Assembly: GCA_025998955.1 (NCBI GenBank)
Contig: AP024676.1
Coordinates: 4,030,001 to 4,094,000, forward strand
Length of the DNA: 64,000 nucleotides
DNA from: Candidatus Roseilinea sp.
GTDB taxonomy: Bacteria; Chloroflexota; Anaerolineae; J036; Brachytrichaceae
Reading direction: 5' to 3'
The number at the start of each line of letters is the position of its first letter. The stretch's first letter is position 1. The notes under the pieces were generated by a model. It was not told where the DNA came from, did no database searches, and worked only from the letters and a program-made list of their open reading frames with translations. The translations under genes and the position numbers were made by a program. Positions 1 to 7,799 of the stretch are shown one piece after another.

Positions 1-18
1 AGGGGTGCGACGGTCGCC

Positions 19-927
19 TTATCGGCCTGCGTAGTAGACCCAGCGCGAGGACGTTCTAAAGATGAAGGCAGTGCAAGCCACAATCAGCAAGAAAAGAATC
101 CAGGCTTGCGCTGAGGCGTAGCCCATCTTGAAGAACTGGAACGCGTTGTTGTACAGGTACAGTGCATAAAACAGGGTGGAATCGGCCGGGCCGCCACTGG
201 TCATCACATAGGCCTGTGTGAAGACCTGAAAGCCGGCTATCAGGCCGATGATCAGGTTGAAAAAGACCACTGAAGACAACATCGGTAGCGTTACGAAGCG
301 CGTCTTTTGCCAGCTTGAAGCACCATCGAGCTCGGCAGCCTCGTACAGTTCCCTAGGGATATCCTGCAAGCCGGCTAGGAAAATCACCACTGAATTCCCT
401 ACGCCCCACAGGCTCATCAAGATGAGTGCAGGTTTCGACCAGCGCGGGTCGGTTAGCCATGGGATGGGCGGGATGCCCAAGAAGCTGAATAGATAGTTCA
501 GCAAGCCAATCTGTGGGTTGAATAGCCACAACCAAATAATGGTAGAGGCGACGACAGGAACGATCACCGGGACATAGAAAATAGTGCGGTATACAGCCAG
601 TCCCCGTACGTTCGAATTCAGCAGCAGAGCAAGGCTGATCGCTAGCACGCCACCGATCAGCGTAGCCCCGATGGCGTAAAACAACGTATTACCGAGTGAC
701 TTCCAGAACAGAGAATCATCTGTGAGTAGGTTGACGTAGTTGCTCAGTCCTGTCCAAGAAGGCGGTTGTAAGACGCTGTAATCGTGGAAGCTGAAATAGA
801 GCGAGGACAAGATAGGGAATACGCTAAACAACAGAAAGCCGATGATCCACGGGGAACAGAAAGCGAGCCCCCTGAGCGTACGACGCAGTTCTCTTTGTGT
901 GCTCGCGCCTGGTTGTCTACGGTTCAT
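19..927 (-). CDS. Sugar ABC transporter permease (MalF/UgpA type)
   Basis: Inner-membrane permease of a carbohydrate ABC importer (binding-protein-dependent transport family), about 302 aa. It has six likely hydrophobic segments and the cytoplasmic EAA loop, seen as YEAAELDGAS followed by a basic residue and the TLPML segment, which contacts the ATPase. The start is placed at MNRRQPG because an AGGGAGAG ribosome-binding site lies about 7 nt upstream; a longer reading begins 10 codons earlier. It is the last gene of a leftward cluster with a second permease, a solute-binding protein, a dioxygenase-like gene and an AraC regulator. No ATPase gene is visible, so either it lies beyond the window edge or a shared MsmK-type ATPase serves the system. 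The substrate is not readable from sequence. Confidence 0.93.
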   Translation of the reverse strand: MNRRQPGASTQRELRRTLRGLAFCSPWIIGFLLFSVFPILSSLYFSFHDYSVLQPPSWTGLSNYVNLLTDDSLFWKSLGNTLFYAIGATLIGGVLAISLALLLNSNVRGLAVYRTIFYVPVIVPVVASTIIWLWLFNPQIGLLNYLFSFLGIPPIPWLTDPRWSKPALILMSLWGVGNSVVIFLAGLQDIPRELYEAAELDGASSWQKTRFVTLPMLSSVVFFNLIIGLIAGFQVFTQAYVMTSGGPADSTLFYALYLYNNAFQFFKMGYASAQAWILFLLIVACTAFIFRTSSRWVYYAGR

Positions 928-961
928 CGTTTCTCTCCCTTTATCAAGCCGAGCCAACCGG

Positions 962-1855
962 TCAACCCTTCAAGCCGGTGAAAGTGATGCCCTGAATGAA
1001 GGTGCGTTGTGCGAAGAAGAATAAGACGATGACGGGGATAACGAACAGTGATGTGGCTGCCATGATGAGCGAAAATCTGCTCAGACCGTACGAGCTGCGC
1101 ATCAGCGCCAGGCCGAGAGGGATGGTGAACAAATCCTTGTCATTCAGGTAGATCAGAGGCGTGAGAAAGTCATTCCAGCTCCCCAAAAATGCGAATAAGG
1201 CGACGACGCTGAGCGCCGGCTTGGACAGCGGTAGGATGATGCTCCACAGAATGCGCAGGTCAGACGCGCCGTCAATTACTGCCGAGTCTGATAGTTCCCT
1301 TGGGATGCCGAGGAAGAACTGGCGTAGCAGAAATATGAAGAAAGCATTGCCGAAGAAGTGTGGCACGGTAAGGGGGAGTAACGTGTTGATCCATCCCATT
1401 CCGCTGAAGGTCACATAGAGCGGGATCATCGTTACCTGAAACGGAAGCATGATCGTAGCGAGCATGATGCCGAAAAGAAGGTCGCGCCCGCGCCAATCGA
1501 ATCGCGCAAAGGCGTATGCTGGAAGCGCGCAGGACACGAGTGTACCGAATACGGTCAGCACGGCGACCAGGGCACTGTTCTTCAAGAACGTTCCGAATGG
1601 GACGAACGTGAACGCATCCGGGAAGTTGCTCCACCGCACCGGGTTAGGAAGGAATGAAGGCGGGTAAGCCAGCACTTGTTGGTCGGTCTTGAGCGCGGTA
1701 GTGATCATCCAGATCAGCGGCAGGATGAAAATGACCGAAAGTGCGATAAGAACGGTGTGTTTGAGTAAGCTGACCAGGTGGCGTTGTACTTGTGCGGAGT
1801 TCGACCGCACTGTGATCTTGCTTTCGAGGGAGCCAGGTGTCGGTTGACTAATCAT
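962..1855 (-). CDS. Sugar ABC transporter permease (MalG/AraQ type)
   Basis: Second permease of the same importer, about 297 aa from MISQPTPG, or 306 aa from an ATG 27 nt upstream. It has an N-terminal cytoplasmic tail, an early membrane helix (LIALSVIFILPLIWMI), the periplasmic TDQQVLAYPPSFLPNP signature common in MalG-type partners, and the EAA loop as DSAVIDGASDLRILWSIILP. The C-terminus ends RTFIQGITFTGLKG, the usual FxxGLTxGAxKG-like tail of this family. It lies between the solute-binding protein gene upstream and the MalF-type permease downstream, with a 34-nt gap to the latter. The start is uncertain because neither candidate has a strong Shine-Dalgarno sequence. Confidence 0.92.
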   Translation of the reverse strand: MISQPTPGSLESKITVRSNSAQVQRHLVSLLKHTVLIALSVIFILPLIWMITTALKTDQQVLAYPPSFLPNPVRWSNFPDAFTFVPFGTFLKNSALVAVLTVFGTLVSCALPAYAFARFDWRGRDLLFGIMLATIMLPFQVTMIPLYVTFSGMGWINTLLPLTVPHFFGNAFFIFLLRQFFLGIPRELSDSAVIDGASDLRILWSIILPLSKPALSVVALFAFLGSWNDFLTPLIYLNDKDLFTIPLGLALMRSSYGLSRFSLIMAATSLFVIPVIVLFFFAQRTFIQGITFTGLKG

Positions 1856-1963
1856 AGGCAGACCTAAGGCCGGGCACAACACAAGATAGTTCGAGGGCGC
1901 AGTTTCGATGCGCCCTCGGAAATTGAAGTCGCGAACGTTGTAGTCGCCAACGCGATCGAGTTA

Positions 1964-3364
1964 TTACGTTCCCTGCTTCTTGTAAAAGTTGTCCAGTTCT
2001 TTTTGCACTTCCTCAGTCACCTGTTTGAGAACTTCAGCAGGAGTCGCTTCGAGCAAGCGAATCTTGTCGCGTGCGGCACTTAGACGATTCTGGTAGAACG
2101 TACCGACCGGCATCTTAGGCGGCAGACCGACCCGATCACCCTTCAGGAACATGTCAATCATCTCCTGAAAACCCGGGTTTTCGGCTACCAGTTTCTTGAA
2201 CGGTTCATAGTCGAGGATTTTCGTCGTGACGGGCACGTTGATCGGGCGATTGCCCCATGTGAGCACTTTGAAGTAATCCTCGAGCGTGCCTCCCAGACCG
2301 CCGGTATATTTCACGAATTGCCACGATGCTACTGGATCAGGTACGCCTCTGGGCACGACAGTGAAGTCGCCGTAGCTGTATGTGGAGACTCCCATCATTC
2401 CAGGAGGATTGACTGCTGGCGTGATGCCGTATTCGAATCCTTCGCCAGCATATTTCTTGAAGTCTCCGATCTTCCAAGGTCCACCGACTTCGTGGATCGC
2501 GATCTTGCCAGAGATGAATGGATCCAATGTGCCAGCGCGCTCACTCGCTAGGCTTTGCTCGAAGGCCTGAACCTTGGTCACGTCGTACTTCTTGGAATAG
2601 GATGCCATCCACTCGAACATCTCGACGAGCTTTGGATCGTCCGCGGTCACCTTGCGGTTCTGCTCGTCATAGAACTTCGCGTCCCAGGCAGCTGCCCACA
2701 TTTGGTAGTAGGCAGGCATATGACCCATGCGAACGATTTGATTGCCTTCCACCTTGGTCAGCTTCTCTGCCATGCTGTCCAGTTCCTCGGTCGTCCTCGG
2801 AGGCTTTTCCGGGTCTAGGCCGACTTCCTCGAAGATCTTCTTGTTCCAGCCCAAGCATGAGGTTTGTTGCCAGTATGACAATCCCCATAGCTTGCCGTTG
2901 TAGGTGCCCAAGTCCAGGACAGCCGGATGGAACCAGTCTTTGGCCTGAGCGATGTCATCTTGGCCGCCAATGTCATCCAGCGCGATGATGGCACTTTGCT
3001 CTGCAAGGCTGGGAATGTGAATCGCCGAATACACTGTGATCACGTCCGGCGGTTTGCCTGACGCCACAGAGCTGAGTAGCTTGGTCATCAGTTCCGTACC
3101 GGGGACGACCACTTGCTCTGCTTGCATGTTCGGAAACTTCTGATTGAAGGAGTCGGCGACGAACTGGGTCATTTCCTCCCACTGCTCAGTCCAGCCATGC
3201 CAGTAAGTGAGCTTCGTCTTGCCGGCTGCCGTTGGCTGAGCGGGTTGCTGTGCAGCCGGCGCGACCGGAGACGCTGGGGCGGCGCAGGCTGACAAAGCTA
3301 GCGTTCCGCCCGTCACGGCTACGCCCTTCAGGAACGTGCGACGAGAAATGCGTTTGTTGCTCAT
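1964..3364 (-). CDS. Extracellular solute-binding protein, family 1 (sugar ABC importer)
   Basis: Lipoprotein that captures the substrate outside the membrane and delivers it to the two downstream permeases; 466 aa. The N-terminus MSNKRISRRTFLKG carries a twin-arginine motif (SRRTFLK), followed by a hydrophobic stretch and a lipobox (LSAC), so it is probably exported folded by Tat and lipidated. A Pro/Ala/Gln-rich linker leads to the mature domain, which begins LTYWHGWTEQWEE, typical of UgpB/MalE-like proteins. A strong GAGGAGG site precedes the ATG. The ligand cannot be assigned; a sugar or sugar derivative is inferred from the family and the permease types. Confidence 0.93.
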   Translation of the reverse strand: MSNKRISRRTFLKGVAVTGGTLALSACAAPASPVAPAAQQPAQPTAAGKTKLTYWHGWTEQWEEMTQFVADSFNQKFPNMQAEQVVVPGTELMTKLLSSVASGKPPDVITVYSAIHIPSLAEQSAIIALDDIGGQDDIAQAKDWFHPAVLDLGTYNGKLWGLSYWQQTSCLGWNKKIFEEVGLDPEKPPRTTEELDSMAEKLTKVEGNQIVRMGHMPAYYQMWAAAWDAKFYDEQNRKVTADDPKLVEMFEWMASYSKKYDVTKVQAFEQSLASERAGTLDPFISGKIAIHEVGGPWKIGDFKKYAGEGFEYGITPAVNPPGMMGVSTYSYGDFTVVPRGVPDPVASWQFVKYTGGLGGTLEDYFKVLTWGNRPINVPVTTKILDYEPFKKLVAENPGFQEMIDMFLKGDRVGLPPKMPVGTFYQNRLSAARDKIRLLEATPAEVLKQVTEEVQKELDNFYKKQGT

Positions 3365-3531
3365 CTCAAAACCTCCTCTCGTGATTTGGAACGCGACAGA
3401 GCCAACCGTGTCGCGTCATGACTGAACTTGAGCCCAAGGTTGGTTGGGCCAGTAAAGCATCTCTTGTCCTCGTTCCGGTGGCCGCTTGGAAGGCACTCGC
3501 ATGCGCCATTCACGACTTGAATCGAGGTTCA

Positions 3532-4437
3532 CTAGAGCATGTCGTCAAGCGACCAGTGGTTCTGCCACCGTACGTCAATCTCGTCGCGCACACGCTGATA
3601 ACGTATGTCCGTTGACAAGCGCATGCGACCCGTGGGGTCAACGTTGGCTGTCGCTGCATGCACCATATATGGACTATGCACTACCATGTCTCCGGCCTCG
3701 TAGTCGGCGATCAACCAGCGCGTGTTGAGCTGATCGGCGAGCGAGGGGAGGTCTTTGCTCAACCAGCCATTGGTCATGTGCTGGTTGTAGGCGCTGATGC
3801 GTTGCTCACGGGGCAAGTGTTGATTCTGACGGTTGTATTCTGCTTCTAACTCCCGCGCCCAAGCATCTGATCCTTCCAGATAGATTAGCCCCCCTTGTTC
3901 CACTGGAATGTCGCCGATCGGTATCCAACTCGTGCACAAGTTGTCTGTGCCGCCGCGCAGGTAGACCAGATCGTAATGGGCGCCTGTGGCGCGAGGATCG
4001 CCGGGAACGGAATAGCGGATCAGCTTGCGTTTGTGCAGGTAGGGCGCACCGTCGAAGAAAGCTTCGTAGAACCTGCGAATGGGAAGCGCTAGACAGAAGG
4101 CTTCGTATTCCGCCCAGCGCACGACCTCCATCAAGATCTTGCGCGCCAGGTCGTTGTTCACCGGCCCGCCGCTGTAAATGCCTTCGACTGGGTCGCTGTC
4201 CGGCGCGATCAAATTCGCCTCTCGAAAGGCGCTGAAGAAGCGTGCTCGGAATTCCAGCACCTCTTTCCTGGGCAGAATGCCTTTGAGCCAAAGATAGCCT
4301 TGAGAAGCATACCGTTCGCGTAGTTCGGAGATGGGCCGCGTCGGGTCAATTGGCTCGAGCCGACCCAATCGTTCAGGTGTAGTTGATAACGTAAACCCAT
4401 TGCTCGTAAGCGGAAAGGCAATCGCTGCGCTATTCAT
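3532..4437 (-). CDS. Phytanoyl-CoA dioxygenase (PhyH) family protein
   Basis: Probable cytosolic Fe(II)/2-oxoglutarate-dependent oxygenase, 301 aa. Visible metal-binding elements are the HxD pair in GAHYDLVYLRGG and a distal His in the VVHSPYMVHAAT segment, followed by an Arg-containing stretch (GRMRLSTDIRYQ) that would bind 2-oxoglutarate. The N-terminal part (ERYASQGYLWLKGILPRKEV) is the usual PhyH opening. It lies between the AraC regulator and the sugar importer genes on the same strand, so it may modify the imported compound; that is inference. Substrates in this family are diverse and cannot be read here. A second PhyH-like gene at 30635-31438 is only distantly similar. Confidence 0.85.
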   Translation of the reverse strand: MNSAAIAFPLTSNGFTLSTTPERLGRLEPIDPTRPISELRERYASQGYLWLKGILPRKEVLEFRARFFSAFREANLIAPDSDPVEGIYSGGPVNNDLARKILMEVVRWAEYEAFCLALPIRRFYEAFFDGAPYLHKRKLIRYSVPGDPRATGAHYDLVYLRGGTDNLCTSWIPIGDIPVEQGGLIYLEGSDAWARELEAEYNRQNQHLPREQRISAYNQHMTNGWLSKDLPSLADQLNTRWLIADYEAGDMVVHSPYMVHAATANVDPTGRMRLSTDIRYQRVRDEIDVRWQNHWSLDDML

Positions 4438-4516
4438 AGGTTTGGCAAGCCCATGGATCCGATTTCGCCCAACAATATAGTAGCTTCCGCTTCCTTCGAA
4501 ACAAGCGCTGAATCTA

Positions 4517-5503
4517 CTATGGGGATGAAACGATCCTACTAAGCGAGTTGGTGCTGGACTGAAGGGCGCGTTGACGATACTCGCCTGGCGTCATGCCGGT
4601 TGCGCGTCGAAAGAGGCGATTGAATTGTTGTACTGTGGCGAAGCCGCACTTTTCGGCAATCTCTCCGATCGGTGCTTTTGTTGTCACCATAAGGCGTTGC
4701 GCTAGTGAGATACGCCGGTTGTTGCGATAGTTCACCGGCGTGCTGCCGATCACCTCGCGGAATACTGCGCTGAAGCGCGAGGGACTGAGCGATACCACTG
4801 CTGCCAGCTCCGCGACGGACGGCGGCTCGGACAGACGCTGTTCAATCAGTCGCAATGCTGGCGCCAATCTAATCAAGAGTTCTTGTCGTCGTTGCGTCGT
4901 CGCATCGGGCGTGCTGGTGTCAACGAAATGGCGCAGGAGCAAAGTGACGATCTGCAGCACCAAACCTTTTACGGCGAGTGGCCAGTAGGGCGCTGCTACA
5001 TCGTGCTCAGCCGCAATAGCGCGCAAGAGTGCGATGATGCGTTGGGTGCAGGGATCTTCAGCTGGCAAGAGAGGCGATATGCGGCGCGATCCCACCGTAA
5101 ATGGCATGAAGGCGGCATTCGTCAGCGCTGGAAAGCTGGTATCCAGTAATAGATCGGGATGGAAGTGTACGTTGAAGAAACGCGCATAGTTCTCCGCGTA
5201 GGCCATATGCCGGTCTGTGTCGTTGATCACGTGCACTTGACCCGGTTGAAAGTGAAAAGTTTTGCCCTCGACGATGAAAATCCCGGTACCCTCCAACACG
5301 TAGCCGATTTCGAAGGCATCGTGCCAATGCAACGGCGTCAGGCGCTCAGCGCGTTCCACACCAATCAAAATGTTGAATGGGAGCTGGGTGGTGATCATGG
5401 ATGCGCTGCTGAGCGCGTCGCTGTATTCGCAGGGTAGCTCCTCCCATTTCAGTTGGCGCATTGGCGCGCATGATACACAGACATAGCGCATTGTGCGTGA
5501 CAT
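4517..5503 (-). CDS. AraC family transcriptional regulator with cupin sensor domain
   Basis: One-component regulator, up to 328 aa. An N-terminal cupin-like sensor (LHWHDAFEIGYVLEGTG, then FHFQPGQVHVIND) is followed by two helix-turn-helix units in the C-terminal 100 residues (SVAELAAVVSLSPSRFSAVF and IGEIAEKCGFATVQQFNRLF, then the RRATGMTPGEYR signature). It heads the leftward cluster containing the PhyH enzyme and the sugar importer and probably controls them in response to the transported ligand (inference). Starts at MRYV or MRQLKWEE, 4 and 14 codons inside, are equally possible; the upstream codons lack a ribosome-binding site. Confidence 0.9.
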   Translation of the reverse strand: MSRTMRYVCVSCAPMRQLKWEELPCEYSDALSSASMITTQLPFNILIGVERAERLTPLHWHDAFEIGYVLEGTGIFIVEGKTFHFQPGQVHVINDTDRHMAYAENYARFFNVHFHPDLLLDTSFPALTNAAFMPFTVGSRRISPLLPAEDPCTQRIIALLRAIAAEHDVAAPYWPLAVKGLVLQIVTLLLRHFVDTSTPDATTQRRQELLIRLAPALRLIEQRLSEPPSVAELAAVVSLSPSRFSAVFREVIGSTPVNYRNNRRISLAQRLMVTTKAPIGEIAEKCGFATVQQFNRLFRRATGMTPGEYRQRALQSSTNSLSRIVSSP

Positions 5504-5584
5504 TCATGAGGCGGGTCGCTAGTGTGCGTTGCAAGCACGATCGGTTCCCGTGGATTCGATTGCCCGCAGCAATAGAATTAGTGC

Positions 5585-6061
5585 ATGGCGCGCGAGGTGT
5601 TCTTTTCAAAGGCTGCCGACGGTGGCACGATCGAAGCCGTGATCAACTTCGACGAATCCGCCTTTGGCGTCTCCGAGCATGACGTCTCGCCTTGGACAAT
5701 CGCGATCAGCGACGGGCGAAGGGACCTGGGCCGGTTGGTCGGCTTCGAGGGCCAAGGGCAGACCATCATCGGCATGCATCAACTTAAGCCCGACCCTGCT
5801 GCGAGGCGCGGGCTGGAGATCACCGTCTTCCGCGTCAACGACGCGCTGCGTGCTACGGGCTTGGATGCGACACTGTTCGGCGCGTTCGAGCGCTGGCTGC
5901 TGAAGCGAGGCTGGCGAGGGAACGTGATCAAGAAGATGAAGTTCACCGACCCGCAACTCGTCGTGCCCATTCGCGAGTTCTGGGTGAAGCGCCTGGGGTT
6001 CGAATTGATCTTGGCCGAGGAAGGCAAGTGGGACGAGCACGTCGTGAAGCGCTGGCGATGA
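5585..6061 (+). CDS. Hypothetical protein (158 aa)
   Basis: Soluble protein of 158 aa that I do not recognise. It has no signal peptide, membrane helix or cysteine cluster. Alternating beta-like segments (WTIAISDGRRDLGRLVGF, LEITVFRVNDAL) are followed by an Arg/Lys-rich helix (FERWLLKRGWRGNVIKKMKF) and a C-terminal VPIREFWVKRLGFEL stretch, which loosely recalls the end of a GNAT acetyltransferase fold; I would not name it so. A TAGAAT box ends 6 nt before the ATG and no Shine-Dalgarno sequence is present, suggesting a leaderless transcript. It is divergent from the AraC gene and codon use resembles the neighbours. Confidence 0.75.
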   Translation: MAREVFFSKAADGGTIEAVINFDESAFGVSEHDVSPWTIAISDGRRDLGRLVGFEGQGQTIIGMHQLKPDPAARRGLEITVFRVNDALRATGLDATLFGAFERWLLKRGWRGNVIKKMKFTDPQLVVPIREFWVKRLGFELILAEEGKWDEHVVKRWR

Positions 6062-6108
6062 TTCCACCACCGGCGCGGTGAAGCAGATCCCGCTGCTCCG
6101 GTGCTTTC

Positions 6109-6191
6109 GGGTGCATCCGCGGCACATCTAGGCGCGGAACGGAGTCCGCGCCCTACCATGCAAATTTTGCCCCCTATGCACGAATGCACCC
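6109..6191. repeat. GGGTGCAT-ended dispersed repeat, copy E (83 bp)
   Basis: Short intergenic element bounded by GGGTGCAT (6109-6116) and ATGCACCC (6184-6191). Its reverse complement matches the left part of the copy at 48775-48900 nearly base for base, including the internal segment around GCAAAATTTGCATGGT and the GGCGCGGA...TCCGCGCC palindrome. It lies directly upstream of the promoter of the sigma factor gene. Confidence 0.85.
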
Positions 6192-6196
6192 GTGCT

Positions 6197-6224
6197 TTTA
6201 CCCAGACCGCCGCTCTCATATAAT
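6197..6224 (+). promoter_or_regulatory. Predicted promoter of the sigma/CHAT/S8 cassette
   Basis: TTTACC (6197-6202) and a perfect TATAAT (6219-6224) are separated by 16 nt, a good housekeeping-sigma promoter. The predicted transcription start, near 6231, lies about 50 nt before the ATG of the sigma gene. Confidence 0.6.
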
Positions 6225-6281
6225 TCGCCCCATCGCCGTCTCGCTCGATGCTGCCATTTCCGCCGACAACGCAGGTCTGCT

Positions 6282-6983
6282 ATGGATGTCCGTCAATTGC
6301 CCCTCGACGAGGTTGCTCAGCGGTGCGTGGAGGAGACGGACAAATTCCACCACAAGCGAGAGGCCGACAACCGGTTCTGCTTCGAGCTCTTTCGGCGCGC
6401 CCTCGCGGAAGGCGATCACGAAGCCTTCAAGTACATCGTCCAGACCTACCAGTCGCAATGCGCGCGTTGGGTACGCGACGTGTGGGGCTTCGAAGCGACC
6501 GGCGAACTCACTCCCGACCCATTCGTGAGCCAGGCCTTCGCGAATTTCCACAAAGACCTGCAGGGCGAGAAGTTCAAGCGCTTCGCTTCGCTGGAAGCGG
6601 TGTTGCTCTATCTCAAGAAGTGTGCAGTCACTGCCGTCCTGCAACACCTGAGAAGGGCAGAGGTTAGGCTGAATTTGGAGCTCACAGAGGAGCTGAGTTC
6701 GGATATCGCGGAGGAATTCAGAACCCAAGTCGAGTACGAGGAACTGTGGGAACGCATTTGTCAGCTTCTGCCGGATGAGACAGACCGATTGTTGGCCGAT
6801 TTGCGCTTACGGCAAGGCATGATGCCGGCTGAGATCGCACAAATGCATCCCGAATACTGGATGAATAGCCGCGCCGTGTCGGTCGCGATGCAACGCATTA
6901 TGCGCATCCTGCGCAGAGATCGTGAGTTGCGGGCGATGGCCGGTATCTCGCTTGAAGACGAAAAACTCCTGGATTCGCTGTGA
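6282..6983 (+). CDS. Divergent sigma-70/ECF-like RNA polymerase sigma factor
   Basis: Putative alternative sigma factor, about 233 aa. A region-2-like segment (DHEAFKYIVQTYQSQCARWV ... FASLEAVLLYLKKCAVTAVL) is followed by a region-4-like helix-turn-helix near the C-terminus (LPDETDRLLADLRLRQGMMPAEIAQM, then SRAVSVAMQRIMRILRRD). The start MDVRQLPLDEV is chosen because an AGGTCTGCT site precedes it and the TATAAT promoter lies 58 nt upstream; the longer reading would begin upstream of the promoter. It is the first gene of a rightward cassette with a zinc-finger anti-sigma-like protein, a CHAT protease and a subtilisin-like protease. Region 2 is weakly conserved, so promoter recognition is an inference. 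Confidence 0.8.
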   Translation: MDVRQLPLDEVAQRCVEETDKFHHKREADNRFCFELFRRALAEGDHEAFKYIVQTYQSQCARWVRDVWGFEATGELTPDPFVSQAFANFHKDLQGEKFKRFASLEAVLLYLKKCAVTAVLQHLRRAEVRLNLELTEELSSDIAEEFRTQVEYEELWERICQLLPDETDRLLADLRLRQGMMPAEIAQMHPEYWMNSRAVSVAMQRIMRILRRDRELRAMAGISLEDEKLLDSL

Positions 6984-7040
6984 TAAATCGGTGGTTAGTG
7001 CATTTACTGAAGCAGATGCGAATAGCATCGGAGTAGGGGG

Positions 7041-7799
7041 ATGGCGACCGAGCCTGTGACTTGCAGTTGTCCGCCGGCGCTGACGGAGGACGAACTCGAA
7101 GCTGCGCTCTCGGGGGTTAGAGATGCGGCCGTCGAGGCGCACCTGGTGCAGTGCGCTTATTGTGCGGCCCGTCTCGCAGCAATGCAACGCTTCGAGCGCA
7201 CCCTGCAAGCCAGGCTGGCTCGCCACGATTGCCCGGCGGTGAGCGTGCTGGGCGATTATGTGCTGGGCCTCCTCGACGCGGAAAGCAAGCGCCGGCTTGA
7301 AGCACACCTTGAGTCGTGTGCGCGCTGCACCAGGGAACTGCACACCATTCGAGAAGCGCTCTCCGATCAGACGGCAGCGCAACCCGTGCGGCATCCTCAT
7401 GCCGAGTCTGAAAGCGTCGGCGATCGGCTTGTGCGATTGGCGGCCAGCCTGCAGCGCAGGATCGCTTCGCTCCTGCCGGTGGAACCGCGCCTCGCCTTGC
7501 GCGGCGACGATCGAACGATGCGCATCCTCGCTGCGACAACACATCAACGCATCTTCCTCGAGGCGACGTCTCATGGGGATCGGCGGCGGTTGACCGGCCA
7601 GGTATTGTCCGAAGATCGCGACGCCTGGCACGGAGCTTTCGTAGAGGTGTATCACGGCGATGACCTGGCCGCCATTTCCATCCTTGACGACATGTGCGAA
7701 TTCGCCTGCGACGGGTTGACGGTTCCTCATGTGCGAGTGATGATTACGGCCATTGATGGCCAGCAGATCATCATCCCTGATCTCCGACTCGACTCCTGA
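7041..7799 (+). CDS. Soluble double zf-HC2 anti-sigma-like protein
   Basis: Likely zinc-binding anti-sigma factor partner of the upstream sigma factor, 252 aa. Two zf-HC2 units are visible near the N-terminus, each with an H-x3-C-x2-C core: HLVQCAYC at about residue 35 and HLESCARC at about residue 95. No membrane helix follows; instead there is a C-terminal beta-rich domain of about 110 aa (TMRILAATTHQRIFLEATSH ... VRVMITAIDGQQIIIPDL). A soluble anti-sigma factor would sense a cytoplasmic signal. The gene overlaps the start of the CHAT gene by 44 nt, which suggests translational coupling. A GGAG-type site precedes the ATG. Confidence 0.82.
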   Translation: MATEPVTCSCPPALTEDELEAALSGVRDAAVEAHLVQCAYCAARLAAMQRFERTLQARLARHDCPAVSVLGDYVLGLLDAESKRRLEAHLESCARCTRELHTIREALSDQTAAQPVRHPHAESESVGDRLVRLAASLQRRIASLLPVEPRLALRGDDRTMRILAATTHQRIFLEATSHGDRRRLTGQVLSEDRDAWHGAFVEVYHGDDLAAISILDDMCEFACDGLTVPHVRVMITAIDGQQIIIPDLRLDS